Source: Fibrobacter sp. UWH6 (lineage in GTDB: Bacteria > Fibrobacterota > Fibrobacteria > Fibrobacterales > Fibrobacteraceae). Taken from it: 64,000 bases of DNA. The notes beneath the pieces were generated by a model. It was given only the letters and a program-made list of their open reading frames with translations. It had not been told where the DNA came from and made no database searches. Below, in pieces: positions 9,422-17,524 of the stretch (the first letter of the stretch is position 1; each line of letters opens with the position of its first letter). The DNA lies in assembly GCF_900142465.1 (NCBI RefSeq), contig NZ_FRAX01000004.1, positions 218,202 to 282,201 on the forward strand, in the 5' to 3' direction. The translations under genes and the position numbers were made by a program.

Positions 9422-10555
9422 ATGCAGAATTTAGACGGCTTGTATTTTTCGTTGCTACGGATTGCCTTGAATGTGACCACAGAATCCTGCTTGCCTCGGG
9501 CCTTGTCCGATGACGAATGGCGGTGGGTTCATGATTACTCCGTAAAGCAGTGCCTGGTTGGGGTGCTGTTTCGTGCTGTGGAAAAGTTGCCTCATGATCA
9601 GCGTCCCCCTCGAGAACTATTGCTACGGTGGTCGTTTGAATCTCATAAGATTCAGCTGGTAAATGAACGCATGAATAAAACGGCTGCCGATTTAACGGAG
9701 ATGTTCTGTGGCCGAGGGTTGCATCCTGTTATATTAAAGGGGCAGGCGAATACGCTTCTGTATCCCGATCCGTTTTGCCGTCAGGCCGGCGATATCGATA
9801 TTTTGCTGGAAGGTGGCCGCGAAGGTGTTTTGCGAACTCTAACGGAGATGAACCTGCACGTAGATGCCGAGGATGATGTTAGCGATCATCATGTGCATCT
9901 TGAGCCGGGCCTTTTTGGTGGTATTACGGTGGAAGTCCATTTCTGTCCGACGTCCAGCTTTTCTCCCTATAAGACGAGAGCCATGCTTCGTTTTCTAGAT
10001 GGTGAGCTGGAAGAACTTCGTTCCTGTGCGGATTGTAGTTCCTGGAAGGTGGCTCAAGGTTTTTGCGTTCCGAGTATTCCCTTTGCCCTGGTAATGCAGT
10101 TGTCCCATTTGAGACAGCATTTTTTCAGTACCGGAGTGGGTTTGCGCCAGTTGGTGGACTATCACCAGCTGCTAAAGAATTCTACCGAAGAAGATCGGGT
10201 GCGCGTGTCGAAAATGCTGGGTGAATTTGGCTTGTTTCACATGGCCGGTGCCGTTATGTGGTTGATGCGTGAAGTGTTTGGTCTCGGTGAAAATCAGCTA
10301 CTTTGCCCTGTAGATAAAAAACGAGGGAAGAAACTGCTTAATGTTGTTATGAACGGGGGCAATTTTGGACGATATGCGGCTGATTATCGGGTTCCTGTGC
10401 TAAAACGCTGGATTATTGACCGCAAACGTTTTATTTGGCTGTTGAAATTTGATGCCACAGAGGCGATTTGGCATGAATTGCGTTATTGGAAGACCACGAT
10501 TTCCTTGATTCCTCGAAGAATAAGGCGGGGGAGGGTGGCTCTAGGGAATCGCTAA
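9422..10555 (+). CDS. Nucleotidyltransferase-family protein (NTP_transf_5 type)
   Basis: 377 residues with a nucleotidyltransferase fold signature: a helix-rich N-terminus, then VILKGQANTLLYPDP and the metal-binding GDIDILL (Asp124, Asp126), followed by a strand with HVHLEP/VEVHFC. This matches the uncharacterised nucleotidyltransferase family often found near polysaccharide or peptide-modification genes. The substrate is unknown. It starts 42 bp from the divergent zinc-ribbon gene and is followed by a hairpin terminator at 10573. Confidence 0.72.
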   Translation: MQNLDGLYFSLLRIALNVTTESCLPRALSDDEWRWVHDYSVKQCLVGVLFRAVEKLPHDQRPPRELLLRWSFESHKIQLVNERMNKTAADLTEMFCGRGLHPVILKGQANTLLYPDPFCRQAGDIDILLEGGREGVLRTLTEMNLHVDAEDDVSDHHVHLEPGLFGGITVEVHFCPTSSFSPYKTRAMLRFLDGELEELRSCADCSSWKVAQGFCVPSIPFALVMQLSHLRQHFFSTGVGLRQLVDYHQLLKNSTEEDRVRVSKMLGEFGLFHMAGAVMWLMREVFGLGENQLLCPVDKKRGKKLLNVVMNGGNFGRYAADYRVPVLKRWIIDRKRFIWLLKFDATEAIWHELRYWKTTISLIPRRIRRGRVALGNR

Positions 10556-10572
10556 CTTAATGATGAATCTGA

Positions 10573-10612
10573 AAAGGAGATGGCTTTCGTCATCTCCTTT
10601 CAGCTTTTCGGG
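10573..10612 (+). terminator. Hairpin terminator after the nucleotidyltransferase gene
   Basis: Perfect 10-bp stem AAAGGAGATG (10573-10582) with CATCTCCTTT (10591-10600) and an 8-nt loop, followed by a weak T-rich tail. Confidence 0.6.
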
Positions 10613-10656
10613 AGTGTGTATGAAAAAATCCTTGAAAATGCGATTTTTCGGAGCTT

Positions 10657-11058
10657 TTACGGCTCGGAAACCTGCAGGCTGTAGCCTAAATTGACCTTGC
10701 CGCCTGCATTTCGTGTTCTTTGAATCTTGTATTCTACGCGTTCAGCGCCCTTGGGCATGCAAAAGTTGACCTTCTGGTACCCCTTGTTCTTGTGAGATGA
10801 CGTGTAAGTCTTGATAATTTTGCTGCCAGCGCCAATAATATTGACCGTCAGGGTCATTTCTTGCTGTAATTTATTGCTGTGAGTAGGAGAATCGTCTTGT
10901 TGCTGCCAGGTTATAGACATCTGCCACATCTTGCCGGGCTCAACTTCACCGGCATCTTCTATGTAGATGTATTCGCCCTTGCCTTTGGCATCAGGCTTGA
11001 AATGCGACTTATTGCCGCCAATCCAGTACCTTGAAGAGGTACCTGTGACAATGCTCAT
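10657..11058 (-). CDS. Hypothetical protein, 133 aa
   Basis: I do not recognise a family. The protein lacks a signal peptide and membrane segments, is rich in Gly, Lys and aromatic residues (YWIGGNKSHF, WQMSITWQQQDD), and looks like an all-beta domain. The start is clear: GGAGA lies 6 nt before the ATG at 11058, preferred over a TTG at 11073. It has its own well-formed promoter (TTGCCA-N17-TATATT) and a TGTGA-N6-TCACA palindrome just downstream of the -10, so it is probably regulated. It is monocistronic. Confidence 0.72.
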   Translation of the reverse strand: MSIVTGTSSRYWIGGNKSHFKPDAKGKGEYIYIEDAGEVEPGKMWQMSITWQQQDDSPTHSNKLQQEMTLTVNIIGAGSKIIKTYTSSHKNKGYQKVNFCMPKGAERVEYKIQRTRNAGGKVNLGYSLQVSEP

Positions 11059-11081
11059 TTTATTCTCCAACAAAACCCAAA

Positions 11082-11097
11082 TGTGATGAATATCACA
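11082..11097. promoter_or_regulatory. CRP/FNR-like palindromic operator
   Basis: TGTGATGAATATCACA: perfect 6-bp arms TGTGAT/ATCACA, matching the TGTGA-N6-TCACA layout of CRP-family sites. It starts immediately after the -10 box of the minus-strand promoter and covers the predicted +1, a position that usually means repression. Confidence 0.55.
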
Positions 11098-11126
11098 AAT
11101 ATAGCATAACTATCTAATTGTGGCAA
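11098..11126 (-). promoter_or_regulatory. Promoter of the 133-aa hypothetical gene
   Basis: Minus-strand TTGCCA (11126-11121), 17-bp spacer, TATATT (11103-11098). The leader to the ATG at 11058 would be about 33 nt and contains GGAGA. Confidence 0.65.
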
Positions 11127-11333
11127 TGGTGGTTGGTTAAAATGAAAGAAAAAATGTAGAGAAGGTGAAATCTTTGTAAAAATGGTTTATTTACTTCGAA
11201 TTTTCGTAGGTTTTTAGTCTGTCCTTAATTTTTTAACTTTATAAGAAAAAAGAAAGTTTTGCTAGGGACAAATTTATAGTAATTTTGCGTTGTCTTGGTA
11301 GCATCCCTGCTGAGACTATTACACCTCAAAAAT

Positions 11334-11370
11334 AACCCGTCGACGTTGCTGTCGGCGGGTTCTTTTTTTT
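11334..11370 (+). terminator. Intrinsic terminator of an unidentified plus-strand transcript
   Basis: Stem AACCCGTCGAC (11334-11344) with GTCGGCGGGTT (11351-11361), one wobble pair, followed by eight T. No gene on the plus strand lies between 10556 and here, so it probably ends a small RNA. An AGGGA/TCCCT pairing around 11265-11315 hints at its body, but I see no convincing promoter. Confidence 0.6.
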
Positions 11371-11410
11371 ACCTCTTACTTTGTTTTAATTTTTTATTTT
11401 GATTTTGTAC

Positions 11411-11446
11411 AAAAAACGCCCAGCCATTCGGCTGGACGCTTTTTTG
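11411..11446 (-). terminator. Intrinsic terminator of the candidate small RNA
   Basis: Minus-strand stem GCGTCCAGCC / GGCTGGGCG(T) with loop GAAT, extended by A/U pairs and ending in six U (plus-strand A-run 11411-11416). Confidence 0.7.
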
Positions 11447-11614
11447 TTTTGCGTAGGGTATAGCTTGATACGTTGTAATCCGTATTTGGACTACGATTGG
11501 TAAAAATCTTATGTGTGTGGGGGGGGTAGTATAGGTATGAGCTGAGTATACTATCAGCTTTATCTGTAGTTTCTTTGTTGACCTCGATGTAACCCTACGC
11601 ATTTGTTAGATGCG
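11411..11614 (-). ncRNA. Candidate structured small RNA
   Basis: About 200 nt, with promoter, folded body and terminator but no convincing open frame. A 9-bp closing helix pairs ACCCTACGC (11592-11600) with GCGTAGGGT (11451-11459). Inside are a hairpin at 11540-11559 (AGCTGA/TCAGCT) and one at 11475-11494 (minus-strand GTAGTCC/GGATTAC). A terminator (CCAGCC/GGCTGG plus flanking pairs and U-run, 11446-11411) follows at once. Imperfect pairs in the second hairpin and terminator are G-U on the minus strand but would be A-C on the plus strand, which supports the minus orientation. The 5' end CGCAT can pair with ATGCG that overlaps the closing helix, giving an alternative fold. 6S RNA is a possible identity but not shown. 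Confidence 0.6.
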
Positions 11615-11620
11615 TTTGCA

Positions 11621-11649
11621 AATATACAATAGTTTGTTCTGTACCGCAA
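11621..11649 (-). promoter_or_regulatory. Promoter of the candidate small RNA
   Basis: Minus-strand TTGCGG (11649-11644), exact 17-bp spacer, TATATT (11626-11621). Predicted start near 11614. Confidence 0.6.
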
Positions 11650-11961
11650 TGGGAAATGATGGTAATATTTTAAAATAAGATAAATATATTTTAATGTTGT
11701 GTGTTGTGTGATATGTTGTATGTTTAGTTTATTTTGCTTGTTGAGTTCTTTTTGTTAAGGTTTATGCAATCTGTTTTTCAACATTTCTTGAAGAAATCAT
11801 TAATCGAGAGAGAGAAGCTTTTAAAAGTCCCCTATAATCTGAAATCGCCCTATTTTGGTGTGAAATTTGAATTGTTCTATTCGCCAAACGGTTTGTTTTG
11901 TTATTTTTTTTACATATTTTTGTGAAATTCACCTTTTTTTTCATCTAGGAAGGAATGGACT
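11650..11961. other. AT-rich upstream region of the OmpA gene
   Basis: About 310 bp without a believable gene; short open frames on both strands have low-complexity Phe/Tyr/Lys-rich translations. It ends in a long T-rich stretch and AGGAAGGA before the OmpA ATG. A promoter is expected here (for example TTGTTT-N16-TATTTT near 11893-11926) but is weak by eye. Confidence 0.4.
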
Positions 11962-14079
11962 ATGAAAAAGGCTTTAAGAACGGCTGTTATGGCTCTAGGC
12001 TTCGCTGCCGGTGCTGCATTGGCCCAGCCGGGTATTGAAGGCGGAACTGACGGTCTTCATCAGATCAATACCAAAACCCTTGGTATAGGTAATATGACTT
12101 TGGGTACTGGTGGTAATATTTCTACCAGTGCATGGGGTCTTTCTCGTGGCGGCGTATTTGAAATGGATGGCAAGCGTTATTCCTACAACGCTGCTGACTA
12201 TTCCCAGGCTGGTAACATTTTCTTTGGCATGGGTGTCCTTGACTTCTGGGATATCGGTGTCGTTCTGCCTCTGTACTATGAACACGCCAATTCCGACGGT
12301 CCTTCCGGTGATGCAAACCAGTGGACCACCAGCCGTGGTGACCTGGATATGTGGATGAAGATCCGCGCTCCTTTCAAGTCCAAGGTGTTTAGCCTGGCTG
12401 CCATGTTGGACTTGTACGCTCCTACAGGTGAAATTGGTGCCGGCGTGCGTCCACGCCATGTGTGGTACTTGAACAGCGAAACTTATACCAGCCCGTTCAC
12501 TGCTGGTGACTGGACCTTTGCGGCCGGTCTTGTAACAACTTTTGACTTTACCAAAGTTGGTTATCCCTTCCGCGTGAACGCAGCTGCCAGCTATGTCTAC
12601 CCGGTTGACCTGGCCGAAACCAATGCTCTTGTGTATGCCGCTGGCGTAAACTGGATTCCCAAGAAATGGGTGGATGTGTTCTTGGAATATTCCGGCGAAA
12701 TGCGTTTGCAGAGCAAGGGTAACCTGAAGTTCAGTCCCATGAATGATCCCATGCTCATTACCCCGGGTTTCCGTTTCCACTTGCCTTATAATGTTGATTT
12801 TGCTGTTGGACTTGAAGTGGCTGTTCGTACCTTCAAGAACCTGGGCTTCGATCACGATAAGGAAATAGAAGGTTGCGACGATGTTATCCTTTCCTACATC
12901 GGTGAAAATGGCCATACGGCTACTTATTGCTACGCTCCTACTCCCCTTATTTCTGGTGCCGCTGTGCTTAGCGTTCGTTTCGATCCGTTTGGCCCCAAGG
13001 ACACCGACAAGGATGGTGTTCCTGACGAACAAGATAAGTGTCCCAGCACTGCCAAGGGGATTAAGGTCGGTTCCGATGGCTGCCCCCTGGATAGCGACAA
13101 GGATGGCGTGATCGATGATCTGGACAAGTGCCCCAACACTCCGGCTGGTAGCGTTGTGTTCTATGATGGCTGTATCGATACTACCGGTACCCGTCTGAAG
13201 GCTGAAGAAGATGCCCGTAACAAGGCTAAGGCTGATTCCGCAGTTAGCGCCAACGCTCGTGCCCTGATCTTGGATTTGGATGGCGATGGCATTCTGGACG
13301 ACAAGGACAAGTGTCCCAATACTCCGGCTGGCGTTCCTGTTGATTCTACCGGTTGCCCCATGGACTTTGACCACGACGGCGTGAACGACGCCCAGGACAA
13401 GTGCCCCAATACTCCGGCTGGTACTCCTGTAGATTCTGTAGGCTGCCCCATGGACTTTGACCACGACGGCGTGCCCGATCACCTGGACAAGTGCCCCAAT
13501 ACTCCGGTAGGCATCGAAGTGGACATTAACGGTTGTAAGATGGACTCCGATAAGGATGGCATCCCCGATACTCAGGACAAGTGCCCCGGTACTCCCGAAG
13601 GCATGCCTGTTGACTCTATCGGCTGCTCTCTGGACTTTGACCACGACGGCGTGCCTGACATGAAGGACAAGTGCCCCAATACCTTGCCCGGTATCCGCGT
13701 CGATGAAAATGGCTGCCCCCTTGACAAAAAGGAAGACCTTGACCAGTTGAAGAAGGGCATTCAGTTCAAGACCGGTTCTGCAACCCTTACCAAGAGCAGC
13801 TTCGGTACCTTGGATGACGTTGCCGCCCTCATGCGCAAGATTCCCAACGCCAACCTAGAAGTTCAGGGTCACACCGACGACAAGGGCTCCGACGAAAAGA
13901 ACATGAAGCTTTCTCAGGATCGCGCCCAGGCTGTGGTGGATTACCTGATCAAGCGTGGTGTTGAAAAGGATCGCCTCCGTGCTGTTGGCTATGGCCGCAC
14001 CATGCCTTTGGCAGACAATGTAAATGAAGATGGCCGAGCCCAGAACCGCCGAGTGGAACTGGTTCCGTTCGAAAAGTAA
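11962..14079 (+). CDS. OmpA-family outer-membrane protein with thrombospondin type-3 repeats
   Basis: 705 aa. A signal peptide (about 1-21, ending ALA-QPG) is followed by a region of about 320 residues that looks like a beta-barrel. Next comes a series of calcium-binding thrombospondin type-3 repeats (about 350-590) of the form DxDxDGxxDxxDKCPxTP, and a C-terminal OmpA domain that binds peptidoglycan (VQGHTDDKG, NMKLSQDRAQAV, GYGRTMPLADN..EDGRAQNRRVEL). Role: structural outer-membrane to cell-wall link. Start supported by AGGAAGGA. A very regular tandem 'DKCPNTPAG' spacing suggests repeat expansion. A strong bidirectional terminator separates it from aspS. Confidence 0.93.
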   Translation: MKKALRTAVMALGFAAGAALAQPGIEGGTDGLHQINTKTLGIGNMTLGTGGNISTSAWGLSRGGVFEMDGKRYSYNAADYSQAGNIFFGMGVLDFWDIGVVLPLYYEHANSDGPSGDANQWTTSRGDLDMWMKIRAPFKSKVFSLAAMLDLYAPTGEIGAGVRPRHVWYLNSETYTSPFTAGDWTFAAGLVTTFDFTKVGYPFRVNAAASYVYPVDLAETNALVYAAGVNWIPKKWVDVFLEYSGEMRLQSKGNLKFSPMNDPMLITPGFRFHLPYNVDFAVGLEVAVRTFKNLGFDHDKEIEGCDDVILSYIGENGHTATYCYAPTPLISGAAVLSVRFDPFGPKDTDKDGVPDEQDKCPSTAKGIKVGSDGCPLDSDKDGVIDDLDKCPNTPAGSVVFYDGCIDTTGTRLKAEEDARNKAKADSAVSANARALILDLDGDGILDDKDKCPNTPAGVPVDSTGCPMDFDHDGVNDAQDKCPNTPAGTPVDSVGCPMDFDHDGVPDHLDKCPNTPVGIEVDINGCKMDSDKDGIPDTQDKCPGTPEGMPVDSIGCSLDFDHDGVPDMKDKCPNTLPGIRVDENGCPLDKKEDLDQLKKGIQFKTGSATLTKSSFGTLDDVAALMRKIPNANLEVQGHTDDKGSDEKNMKLSQDRAQAVVDYLIKRGVEKDRLRAVGYGRTMPLADNVNEDGRAQNRRVELVPFEK

Positions 14080-14100
14080 TTCTTTTATATCGACATTGAA

Positions 14101-14134
14101 AAAGAAGCCTCGCTCTGGGCGAGGCTTCTTTTTG
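14101..14134. terminator. Bidirectional terminator between ompA-like gene and aspS
   Basis: Perfect 13-bp stem AAAGAAGCCTCGC (14101-14113) / GCGAGGCTTCTTT (14119-14131), T-run on one side and A-run on the other; serves both convergent genes. Confidence 0.85.
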
Positions 14135-14169
14135 CGTAAAGCTGTAAAGTATAAAGCGAAAAAAGTTCT

Positions 14170-15954
14170 TTAGTCCTTTTTCGGCATCTGCACGGCGATA
14201 TGGATGTCCTGCAGCTGTTGCAGATCCACTTCGCTGGGGCACTGGTCCATGGGACTGGATGCGCTGGTGTTCTTCGGGAATGCGATGTAGTCACGGATGG
14301 ATTCTTCACCTTCCATAGTTGCAACAACGCGATCCAGACCGAAGGCGAGACCACCGTGGGGAGGAGCACCGAACTTGAAGGCGTCCACGAAGAAGCCGAA
14401 CTTTTCCTTAACCTGTTCTTCGGTAAGACCGAGCAGGCGGAAAACCTTTTCCTGAACTTCAGGGTTGTGGATACGGACAGAACCGCCACCGATTTCAACA
14501 CCGTTAAGAACAAGGTCATAAGCTTCGGCGTTGCAATCCTTCAGGTTGCCGGAGAGCATCATGTCCAGATGTTCGGGCAGCGGGTTGGTGAACGGGTGAT
14601 GCATAGCCATGTAGCGGCCTTCGGTATCGCTGTATTCGAACATGGGGAATTCAGTGATCCAGACAAATTCGCGCTTCTTCGGGTCACGGAGACCCTTGAT
14701 GCGAGCCACTTCGAGGCGGAGCTGACCCATAGCGGTAGCTGCAATCTTTTCGGGACCAGCGATGAAGAACATCATGTCGCCGCACTTAGCGCCGACTGCG
14801 TCACGCAGTTCGTTGAGCTGTTCGGTAGTGAAGAACTTGCCGACCTGAGTTTCAACTTCGTCATTTTCCTTGACGCGCATCCATACGAGACCCTTGGAAC
14901 CGTACTTAGCAACGTAAGCGGTGAGTTCGTCAATCTGCTTACGGGTGAAGTCCACGCAACCCTTGGCTGCGATACCGCGGATCTTGCCACCAGCGGCAAC
15001 GCAGTTCTTGAACACGCCGAATTCGCTCTTGGCACCGATTTCGGAAACGTCGTGGATTTCGAGATCGAAGCGCAGGTCCGGCTTATCGGAACCGTACTTG
15101 AGCATAGCTTCTGCCCACTTCATGCGGCGGATCTTCTTGGGAGGTTCGAAGTTCCAGACCTTACCGAGAACTTCGGTAACGAACTTGTCGAACATGCCCA
15201 TCACGTCGTCCTGGTCTACGAAGGACATTTCGACGTCGATCTGGGTGAATTCCGGCTGACGGTCGGCGCGGAGGTCTTCGTCACGGAAGCACTTGGCGAT
15301 CTGGAAGTAGCGGTCCATGCCAGCGATCATGAGGAGCTGCTTGTACTGCTGCGGAGACTGGGGGAGAGCGTAGAACTTACCAGCGTTCACACGAGAGGGA
15401 ACCAGGTAGTCACGTGCGCCTTCCGGAGTAGACTTACAGAGAACCGGAGTTTCGATGTTTTCGAAACCGTTTTCATAGAAGAAGTGGTAGACTTCCTTCA
15501 GGAACTTGCTCTTGAGCATGAGCTTCTTCTGGATCCACGGGCGACGGAGGTCCAGGTAACGGTACTGGAGGCGGAGGTCGTCGTTTTCCTTACATTCTTC
15601 GTTGGGGTCATTGATGGCCAGGGGAGAAGTGAGGGCTGCGTTCAGGATGGTGAGTTCGCTGATCTTCACTTCGATTTCGCCGGTAGCCAGCTTTTCGTTG
15701 GTGTTGCCTTCTTCACGGGCATAGACCTTACCGGTAACGCAAATCACGTATTCGTTACGGAGAGTTTCTGCGTTCTTGATAACGTCGGCATTGTAATCCG
15801 GATTGAACACAATCTGGGTCTTGCCATACTTGTCGCGGAGGTCCACAAAAATCACACCACCGTGGTCACGGCGACGATCCACCCAACCACAGAGAGTTAC
15901 GGTCTGGCCAACATCTTCCTTACGGAGCTGGCCACAGTTATGAGTACGTTTCAT
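14170..15954 (-). CDS. aspS: Aspartyl-tRNA synthetase
   Basis: Class IIb synthetase charging tRNA-Asp. 594 aa, the usual bacterial length including the GAD insertion domain. An N-terminal OB-fold anticodon-binding domain (VTLCGWVDRRRDHGGVIFVDLRD) is followed by class II motif 2 (FRDEDLRADRQPEFTQID) and motif 3 (GGLAFGLDRV). Start ATG at 15954 with an AAAGGG upstream. Its own promoter is seen at 15991-16019. The two tRNA-Asp genes it serves are at 33.4-33.8 kb. Confidence 0.97.
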   Translation of the reverse strand: MKRTHNCGQLRKEDVGQTVTLCGWVDRRRDHGGVIFVDLRDKYGKTQIVFNPDYNADVIKNAETLRNEYVICVTGKVYAREEGNTNEKLATGEIEVKISELTILNAALTSPLAINDPNEECKENDDLRLQYRYLDLRRPWIQKKLMLKSKFLKEVYHFFYENGFENIETPVLCKSTPEGARDYLVPSRVNAGKFYALPQSPQQYKQLLMIAGMDRYFQIAKCFRDEDLRADRQPEFTQIDVEMSFVDQDDVMGMFDKFVTEVLGKVWNFEPPKKIRRMKWAEAMLKYGSDKPDLRFDLEIHDVSEIGAKSEFGVFKNCVAAGGKIRGIAAKGCVDFTRKQIDELTAYVAKYGSKGLVWMRVKENDEVETQVGKFFTTEQLNELRDAVGAKCGDMMFFIAGPEKIAATAMGQLRLEVARIKGLRDPKKREFVWITEFPMFEYSDTEGRYMAMHHPFTNPLPEHLDMMLSGNLKDCNAEAYDLVLNGVEIGGGSVRIHNPEVQEKVFRLLGLTEEQVKEKFGFFVDAFKFGAPPHGGLAFGLDRVVATMEGEESIRDYIAFPKNTSASSPMDQCPSEVDLQQLQDIHIAVQMPKKD

Positions 15955-15990
15955 TGTATTACCCTTTGGTATAAAAAATTTACGGGCGTA

Positions 15991-16019
15991 AATATAGAAA
16001 CAGGAGCGTGGTGTGACAA
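15991..16019 (-). promoter_or_regulatory. aspS promoter
   Basis: Minus-strand TTGTCA (16019-16014), 17-bp spacer, TATATT (15996-15991), giving a leader of about 30 nt. Confidence 0.65.
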
Positions 16020-16354
16020 AAGGCTACTCCGATTTTTGGGATAAATTCGGGCCTTGAAGTTCTTTTTCCTGATATGGATGGACGTCTGATAAAAAAGGTC
16101 TAACTTTTATAGATAAGCTTTAAAATCCATAATTAGAAATTCTCTAATGTATAAGCAAAAGTTATAGTTTTTCGTAAACTTTGTATAATAAAATTTAACA
16201 TTCACGAAATCGGACCTTTTTTTAGAAAAAAAATGAAAAAATCGGAAAAATTTTATGAAAACTGCGACTTTTTGATAAAAAACCTTGTATATTCTTACCG
16301 AAATTTTTCAAAAAGTCCCTAAAAAGGGCTTCTTATTGTTATTGGAGATAAAAT
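16020..16354. other. AT-rich divergent region with probable V-ATPase promoter
   Basis: About 330 bp with no gene. TATATT at 16288-16293 is a plausible -10 for the V-ATPase operon; the -35 is not clear (TTGATA nearby is too close). TTGGAGATAAAAT before the first ATG provides a good ribosome-binding site. Confidence 0.45.
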
Positions 16355-16957
16355 ATGGCAGAAGATTTGCAATACCTTATGGAACGCATCCAGAAGGATG
16401 CTGTTGACAAGGCAGAAAACGATGCAGCAGCAATTATTGCTAAGGCAAAGGAAAAGGCAGCCGAAATTGTCAAGGCCGCCGAAGCCGAAGCCCAGGCAAA
16501 ACTTGCCAAGGCCGATAAGGATGCTGAAGCATTTACCGAACGTAGCGAACGCACTCTGGAACAGTCTGCACGCGATCTTCTTCTTTCTGTAGGCAAGAAT
16601 CTTCAGGATATGATTCTTAACCTGCTCTCCCTCCAGGTCGAAAAGTCCCTGGACGAATCTACCGTCAAGGAAATGCTCCTTTCCCTCGCCAAGGGCTACA
16701 GCGCCCACGTTGAAGTGGACTTCAGCGAAGCCGATGCCAAGAAGCTCGCTTCCTTCGTCACAGGCGAATTTGCAAAGCAGCTTTCTAACGGTGTTGAAGT
16801 TTCCAGCGATAAGGGTGTCAAGTATGGCTTCCGCGTCAAGCTGGACGGTGGCAAGGTCACCCACGAATTTACCGAAAAGGCAATGGCAGACGCTCTTTCT
16901 GCATTGCTCCGCCCGCAGCTGGCCAAGGTCGTTAACGCTGCAGCACAGGCAAAGTAA
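16355..16957 (+). CDS. ntpE: V-type ATP synthase subunit E
   Basis: Peripheral stalk subunit, 200 aa. The N-terminal 70 residues are an Ala/Lys/Glu-rich coiled coil (AAAIIAKAKEKAAEIVKAAEAEA region); the C-terminal half is a globular domain ending in LLRPQLAKVVN. First gene of an eight-gene operon (E, DUF2764, A, B, D, I, K, K). Start supported by GGAGATAAAAT. Confidence 0.88.
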   Translation: MAEDLQYLMERIQKDAVDKAENDAAAIIAKAKEKAAEIVKAAEAEAQAKLAKADKDAEAFTERSERTLEQSARDLLLSVGKNLQDMILNLLSLQVEKSLDESTVKEMLLSLAKGYSAHVEVDFSEADAKKLASFVTGEFAKQLSNGVEVSSDKGVKYGFRVKLDGGKVTHEFTEKAMADALSALLRPQLAKVVNAAAQAK

Positions 16958-16970
16958 TTAAGGCGAATCA

Positions 16971-17507
16971 ATGAGTTCTCCTTCTTATTTAATGGCTTCT
17001 TTGCCCATGATCAACCTGGGAGATGTTCCTCCTGTGACTATGGATGATTTCCGTAGCCGCTGCGAAGGTGCTCTGGACCAGGCTGAACTTGAAGCTTTGA
17101 ACGCCTTGCTTAACAATGAACCGTCTGACGATGAATTCGTACAGTCCTATCAGGCTCACGAAATTCAGATGAAGAACGTTTCCGGCAGGCTCCGCGCCCA
17201 GGCATGGGGCCCCGATGTTCGCTTTAGCGAAAAGAGCTTTGCCGGCTACGACGTCTATTTCGCCAAGATGATTCAGGATGCATTTGCCAAGTCCAATCCT
17301 ATGGAAAAAGAGCAGGATCTGGACAAGGCCCGTTTTTGGCTGGTTGATTGCCTCGCCGGTGTAGGGGAGGAAACGGTCAAGCACGTATATGCATACGCAA
17401 TTAAGCTCCAAATTTGTGCACGTTGGGCCCGCCTTTCTGAAAAGGCCGGCGACGCTGCTGTACTCAACGTTATTAATGCAAACGATCCTGACTTTGTTCA
17501 GGAATGA
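16971..17507 (+). CDS. DUF2764-family protein of the V-ATPase operon
   Basis: 178 aa, alpha-helical, beginning SSPSYLMASLPMINLGDVPPVTMDDFRSRC. This layout (SYLMASLP.., followed by helices) matches the DUF2764 family found between subunits E and A in V-ATPase operons of Bacteroidota and relatives. No separate subunit C is seen in this operon, so it may fill that place in the complex; that is inference. 13 bp after ntpE and overlapping the ribosome-binding region of ntpA. Confidence 0.78.
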   Translation: MSSPSYLMASLPMINLGDVPPVTMDDFRSRCEGALDQAELEALNALLNNEPSDDEFVQSYQAHEIQMKNVSGRLRAQAWGPDVRFSEKSFAGYDVYFAKMIQDAFAKSNPMEKEQDLDKARFWLVDCLAGVGEETVKHVYAYAIKLQICARWARLSEKAGDAAVLNVINANDPDFVQE

Positions 17508-17524
17508 CCGGAGGTCCATTTTCA

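Noticed and set aside
11734..11925. 63-residue open frame upstream of ompA-like gene
   Set aside because: Phe/Leu/Tyr-rich translation of T-rich DNA, no ribosome-binding site; likely promoter region.
11995..13644. 549-residue open frame antisense to the OmpA gene
   Set aside because: Shadow of the repeat-rich OmpA/TSP3 gene; the sense frame has signal peptide, TSP3 repeats and an OmpA domain.
14200..16044. 614-residue open frame antisense to aspS
   Set aside because: Shadow of strong codon bias in aspS; no start signal and composition typical of antisense reading.
17504..17524. Upstream start for ntpA
   Set aside because: The ATG at 17504 overlaps the previous stop; CCGGAGGT lies between it and the ATG at 17525, which gives the normal N-terminus.
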